A stretch of 29,517 bases of DNA from Pelargonium tetragonum (Eukaryota > Streptophyta > Magnoliopsida > Geraniales > Geraniaceae), in the NCBI GenBank assembly GCA_036897445.1, contig JAYMTL010000181.1, positions 1 through 29,517 on the forward strand, read 5' to 3'. This document shows, in pieces, positions 24,591-29,517 of this stretch; position 1 is the first letter of the stretch, and each line of letters starts with the position of its first letter. A model generated the notes under the pieces. The model saw only the letters and a program-made list of their open reading frames with translations. It was not told where the DNA came from and did no database searches. Position numbers and translations under genes: made by a program.

Positions 24591-25019
24591 TAAGTATAAG
24601 GCTTATAAGGAAAGTTGGGGCATATAAATTATGTGCTATAGGGGAAACTGGCTTTAACAAAAGAATTGAGTTAAGGAAAAGTTTCTTCTATATAATTAGT
24701 CAAATTGAAAAGAGAGATTTGTTACAAGAGTCCTCCACCAAGATAGCATCTGAATGAATATAGGGTGCGAAAAAGACCCGTACCTACGAATTCCAGTTAT
24801 AAAGAGGGTTGCCATGTGAAACAGGAGTTTCGGGAAGTATATAAAGTTCCAACGCTTATATAGATTTTGTGCTGCATAAATTTGTTGGTTAAGGGGTTAC
24901 TCAATAACTATAATTACATGTGAACGCACCACGAGCTCCTAGAAAACGCTAGTACAGTAATTAAGAAAATACCGGGAACTTTTATTAGCCTATTTTTGTC
25001 ATTAGTCATTGACGACATT

Positions 25020-26130
25020 TTACGTAGGTTCAAATTCCCTTTTTAGTTCTCTTCCTATTCTTCTTTTTCTTATTTCTTTCTCTCTAAGTTTTTTTGAAAG
25101 TAGTAGAAGAATTGCTTAGATAAAGGTAATCTTTCTCTCTCCACTCAATTCTATAAGTCAGTTCAGTTAATAAGTAATAAGTGAAATAAAAGAAAGATGC
25201 CTATTGAGTGTAAATTATTATGGTATTAACGGTTAGGGCATGAGTGAAAGTAGTGTCTATAGGTTAGAATCGAGTAGCAAGTTTAGTACCTATGCTTTTC
25301 TAAGGAGAATTGACAACTTATTTAGAAGCCCTCTTTTATAAATCACTTATATAGAAGAAATCCACTAACGAAACATCTAACTAAATCGTTACCTTATCCC
25401 AGGCCCTCCTTCTTTCTTCTTTCTTTTTTCTCAACTTTATCCGTTAAAACATCGAGCTTGAGACCAAAAACCCACGAGTTCGAATCGTGTTAGCTACTCC
25501 CCGCAGCCTCCTTTCTTATGAATCTGATTAGAATTAGACAGACTTTTCGGAAGGCTTTTGATATGCTTTCTAGACTTTTTTAGGGCATTGACTTTCTTTC
25601 GCTTTTCTTCTTCAAGAGCCTGACCCACTTTTAGTTGAATGACAAGCATTCCTTTTCTCAGTGTATAGAATCTTCCCGGCCTCTCCTATCTAGGCTCTCT
25701 TTAGTTCTGATCTTCCTAAGATTGAGAATGCATCTTACCAGAAACGAAACTAACAGGGTTACCTCATCTCAATTCAAAGCGCACAAGGTAATAGGCCTGA
25801 CCCCACCTATTACTATATCTATTTGCGCAAATAGTCAAGTCTTCCCAATTCCTAAGCCAAGCCCTTCTTTCTCTCAACTCTTCTTAGTTATTATTCAGAA
25901 CAGGTGAAGGAAAGCCCAAGTTTTGCAAAGATACGAGCTTAGTTACTTAGGCAACTCTTCTTCTTTCTGTTTCTTGTTCTATTCTATTGTCTTATCTTGT
26001 TTTTGTATTGGTTTCCTTTTCTAGTCTTATTTTCTCTTTCTTAGTTATTTGTTTTGTTCTTCTTTCTCTTCTTTACTGTTTCTTTTCTATATAAAGGGAT
26101 TATTTACCTAAAAACTCATTTCTATTCTTT
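25020..26130 (+). other. atp1 upstream region, pyrimidine-rich
   Basis: The base style changes at about 25020 to C/T-rich DNA on the + strand (for example 25407-25435 and 26050-26090), which continues into atp1. It probably contains the atp1 promoter and 5' leader, but I could not place a conserved CRTA-type core with confidence. A 90-codon frame at 25635-25907 (+) has no recognisable domain and is probably not a gene. A T-arm-like string at 25473-25489 (CACGA...TCGTG around GTTCGAA) has faint similarity to trnE or trnfM, without a complete cloverleaf. Confidence 0.5.
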
Positions 26131-27663
26131 ATGGAATTCCAAGCAAAAAGTTCAGAGCTTACTAGAATACTTGAAGACAAAATCCTTTTTTTCGAAAATC
26201 AGATTCAACTGGATCAGATCGGTAGAGTCCTCTCCGTAGGCGATGGTATCGCAAGGGTCTCTGGTTTGCACAAAATCCAAGCAGGAGAAATGGTGGAGTT
26301 TGCAAGCGGTGTGAAAGGAATCGCACTGAATCTGGAAAATGAAAATGTAGGAATAGTGGCCTTCGGAAGTGATACAGAAATCAAAGAAGGTGATATTGTG
26401 AAGCGAACAGGCTCAATTGTGGATGTTCCCGCGGGGAAAGCTCTGTTAGGACGTGTAGTGGACGGCCTAGGCTTGCCTATAGACGGTAAGGGTTCATTAA
26501 GTGATCATGAGCGACGCCGTGTTGAAGTGAAAGCTCCAGGTATAATAGAACGTAAATCAGTGCACGAACCTATGCAAACGGGCCTGAAAGCAGTGGATAG
26601 TTTGGTTCCAATTGGTCGTGGTCAACGGGAACTGATAATCGGTGACCGCCAAACAGGAAAGACAGCCATAGCGATCGATACCATCTTAAACCAAAAAGAC
26701 CTGAATTCAAGAGCGACCTCTGATAAGGAGATATTATATTGTGTCTATGTTGCAGTGGGTCAGAAACGTTCAACGGTGGCCCAATTAGTTCAAATTCTTT
26801 CGGAAGCGGGTGCATTATCTTACTCGATTCTTGTAGCAGCAACAGCCTCAGATCCGGCTCCTCTTCAATTTCTTGCACCTTACTCAGGCTGTGCGATGGG
26901 GGAATACTTTCGAGATAATGGCATGCATGCTCTCATAATCTACGACGATCTTAGTAAACAAGCAGTGGCCTACCGCCAAATGTCCTTATTATTACGCCGA
27001 CCACCAGGCCGTGAGGCTTTCCCAGGCGATGTCTTCTACTTACACTCTCGTCTATTAGAAAGAGCAGCTAAACGCTCAGATGACACAGGTGCAGGTAGCT
27101 TGACAGCCTTGCCTGTGATTGAAACACAAGCGGGAGATGTCTCTGCCTATATTCCAACGAACGTGATTTCAATAACAGATGGTCAAATCTGTTTGGAAAC
27201 AGAACTCTTTTATCGTGGGATTCGTCCAGCGATAAACGTAGGTTTATCGGTGAGTCGAGTGGGTTCTGCGGCTCAGTTGAAAACAATGAAACAAGTTTGC
27301 GGTAGTTTGAAACTAGAGTTAGCCCAATATCGAGAGGTTGCTGCCTTTGCTCAATTTGGCTCAGACCTTGATGCAGCCACTCAGGCATTACTTAACAGGG
27401 GTGCAAGGCTTACAGAAGTTCTGAAACAAGCCCAATATGCACCACTTCCTATAGAGAAACAAATTCTAGTGATTTATGCAGCTGTGAATGGTTTCTGTGA
27501 TCGCATGCCATTAGACAGAATAGCTCAATTCGAGAGAGAGATTCTGTCATCTATCAAACCTGAGCTCCTCCAGTCTCTGTTAGAGAAGGGTGGGTTGACG
27601 AAGGAGAAGAAGGACGAATTGGATACCTTTTTAAAACAAAGAGCGGAAGAGTTTCAAGAGTAA
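26131..27663 (+). CDS. atp1: ATP synthase F1 subunit alpha, mitochondrial
   Basis: Encodes a 510-residue alpha subunit of the F1 head of the mitochondrial ATP synthase, which makes ATP with the beta subunit on the matrix side of the inner membrane. The P-loop GDRQTGKT is at residues 171-178, the Walker B region ALIIYDDL ends near 274, and [12 protein letters not shown] lies around 290. The alpha/beta signature [10 protein letters not shown] is at 366-375 and the arginine finger is R376. The start MEF is the usual angiosperm start. By remembered comparison the residue numbering stays in register with Arabidopsis Atp1 (about 507 residues) to at least residue 472. Residues 1-45 and the C-terminal tail (ending EEFQE) are clearly diverged, while the core is strongly conserved. 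Codons 393, 431 and 472 already specify Leu, where I recall Arabidopsis needing RNA editing. Sampled GC is about 45 percent, above the flanks. The frame is intact and looks functional. Confidence 0.98.
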   Translation: MEFQAKSSELTRILEDKILFFENQIQLDQIGRVLSVGDGIARVSGLHKIQAGEMVEFASGVKGIALNLENENVGIVAFGSDTEIKEGDIVKRTGSIVDVPAGKALLGRVVDGLGLPIDGKGSLSDHERRRVEVKAPGIIERKSVHEPMQTGLKAVDSLVPIGRGQRELIIGDRQTGKTAIAIDTILNQKDLNSRATSDKEILYCVYVAVGQKRSTVAQLVQILSEAGALSYSILVAATASDPAPLQFLAPYSGCAMGEYFRDNGMHALIIYDDLSKQAVAYRQMSLLLRRPPGREAFPGDVFYLHSRLLERAAKRSDDTGAGSLTALPVIETQAGDVSAYIPTNVISITDGQICLETELFYRGIRPAINVGLSVSRVGSAAQLKTMKQVCGSLKLELAQYREVAAFAQFGSDLDAATQALLNRGARLTEVLKQAQYAPLPIEKQILVIYAAVNGFCDRMPLDRIAQFEREILSSIKPELLQSLLEKGGLTKEKKDELDTFLKQRAEEFQE

Positions 27664-27999
27664 GCCATTTCTTGTCTTCTTTTGTCCCGCTTATTCTTCT
27701 TGCTCTATTCTATTAGTGAATTAGCAAGATTTCTTTAGTAACTGACTCTTATAGGACCACCAATAAGCATGAACTTATTCCTATCTTCCAAGTCTCTATC
27801 CTTCATGTCTTATTCTTCTTTCTCAATTCAGTGGAATTACCTTATAGATCCCTCGTTGTTTTTTTATAAAGCTCTGGCGGCTTCGATTAAGGTTTTTTTA
27901 GAGCGCTAAGCTTGTTGAATAGAAAGTCTAAGTTCCCACATTCTATAAGTAAGTAGTTATCCTTACAAACAAATTAGATAGAAAGGTCTTTAAGATTAG
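27664..27999 (+). other. atp1 downstream region
   Basis: Pyrimidine-rich DNA like the upstream flank continues to about 27950. A weak stem, GCTCT (27871-27875) with AGAGC (27900-27904), could help define a transcript end but is too short to call. No second gene follows atp1. Confidence 0.4.
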
Positions 28000-29163
<1,164 letters not shown>

Positions 29164-29517
29164 AAGTCTCTCCCTACAACTGATGAATTAAGAATTCTCG
29201 CAACAACAAGGTCTACTCGGCAGGAATTAGGAGTTAATGAGCCTTTTCGCAGGAATCTTTCACTCTCAACTAACTATTATCCACTAATCAAGTTCCCTAT
29301 TAGACCGATTTGATTCACCAAATCATTATCATTATTGTATACTCTTTCCTATGTATGGCGCAACCCAATCCTTGTTTTGAAAGTTCCTTAATTCCTTTTT
29401 TTGAATAGAAATATCTAAAGAATTCCTGAATTCTTCCTTGACAGTGATCTATGTTGTATACGTAAATCCTATATGTCAAAAGATGCGAAATTCGTTTACG
29501 AAAGGATAGATATAGTT
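29164..29517 (-). other. Plastid rbcL 5' leader and atpB-rbcL spacer
   Basis: Upstream of the rbcL ATG the - strand continues with the plastid leader: GTAGGGAGAGACTTATG just before the start, then the AATTCTTAATTCAT and CAACAAGGTCTACTCG (+ strand) strings known from this spacer. Homology runs to the window end, so the insert extends beyond it. A TTGACA on the + strand at 29438-29443 lies in the part that in plastids holds divergent atpB promoter signals. The atpB coding region is not reached. Confidence 0.88.
29334..29363 (-). promoter_or_regulatory. Relic plastid rbcL promoter (bacterial-type)
   Basis: On the - strand, -35 TTGCGC (29358-29363) and -10 TACAAT (29334-29339) are separated by 18 bases, the arrangement I know from plastid rbcL promoters read by the plastid-encoded RNA polymerase. 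It lies about 170 bases upstream of the rbcL ATG. The mitochondrion uses phage-type polymerases, so it should be inactive here. Confidence 0.8.

Larger units (their letters stand above)
18830..25019. other. Gene-free AT-rich stretch
   Basis: Two - strand frames of 78 and 70 codons (20859-21095, 23134-23346) are unrecognised and within chance range. Palindromes at about 19785-19798 (AAGGG-GG-CCCTT) and 23041-23056 (AAAGG...CCTTT) belong to the scattered set. Perfect hairpins lie at 24198-24214 and 24557-24590. Nothing else is identifiable. Confidence 0.5.

Noticed and set aside
1-25020. Group II intron or split nad gene exons in the long gene-free stretch
   Set aside because: I found no domain V-like GAGCCG...TACGGTTC hairpin and no recognisable nad exon by reading. 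Very short exons could still be missed, and a profile search against plant mitochondrial exons would decide.
25020-25045. TTTTACGTAGGTTCAAATTCC, resembling the 3' part of trnY
   Set aside because: The upstream part does not align to trnY and gives no cloverleaf.
25407-25435. Polypyrimidine tract upstream of atp1 as a regulatory site
   Set aside because: C/T-rich tracts are common throughout this flank and nothing positions one at a defined transcript start.
25442-25500. tRNA-like string with T-arm CACGA-GTTCGAA-TCGTG, partly similar to trnE or trnfM
   Set aside because: Only about 55-60 percent match to either by hand, the D-arm and anticodon stem do not pair, and the T-stem forms only in a shifted register. 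At best a very old relic.
25635-25907. 90-codon open frame upstream of atp1
   Set aside because: No recognisable domain, no clear leader or initiation context, and length within the chance range. Mentioned in the upstream entry only.
26570-27388. Two - strand open frames of 102 and 106 codons inside atp1
   Set aside because: Both are antisense shadows of the conserved atp1 coding sequence.

Overview
The window is best read as plant mitochondrial DNA from a flowering plant, probably a eudicot. It holds one intact gene, atp1 (26131-27663, + strand), for the alpha subunit of the mitochondrial F1 ATPase. The right edge (28891 to the window end) is a plastid insert in mitochondrial DNA: a broken 5' piece of rbcL on the - strand, followed by the rbcL promoter and part of the atpB-rbcL spacer. 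The readable rbcL residues ([17 protein letters not shown]) are of the eudicot type.

Layout. 1-25000 is almost free of genes. The only recognisable gene there is a decayed trnK homologue (773-845, - strand). Most of this stretch is AT-rich (single lines counted by eye ran from about 23 to 42 percent GC) and carries only short chance reading frames. Set into it are purine-richer islands near 2340-3700, 7100-7370, 11590-12120 and 18120-18860. These share short repeats: GTTAGGCTA occurs four times in two islands, and a three-member diverged repeat family lies at 2414-2510, 11880-12086 and 18662-18829. Many short palindromes with a GC core and A/T arms are scattered through the AT-rich part, along with several perfect hairpins.

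From about 25020 to 27950 the sequence changes to a pyrimidine-rich style surrounding atp1, with GC inside atp1 near 45 percent. From 28000 to 28890 the AT-rich, gene-free style returns up to the plastid insert.

The atp1 protein is clearly orthologous to other plant Atp1 proteins but diverged at both ends. The three codons I recall as amino-acid-changing RNA editing sites in Arabidopsis atp1 (393, 431, 472) already encode Leu in the DNA. Together with the very low gene density, this suggests a lineage with fast mitochondrial evolution, reduced editing and an expanded genome. The lineage inference rests on one gene. No new multi-gene system was found; the repeat family and the palindromes are the most unusual unexplained signals.
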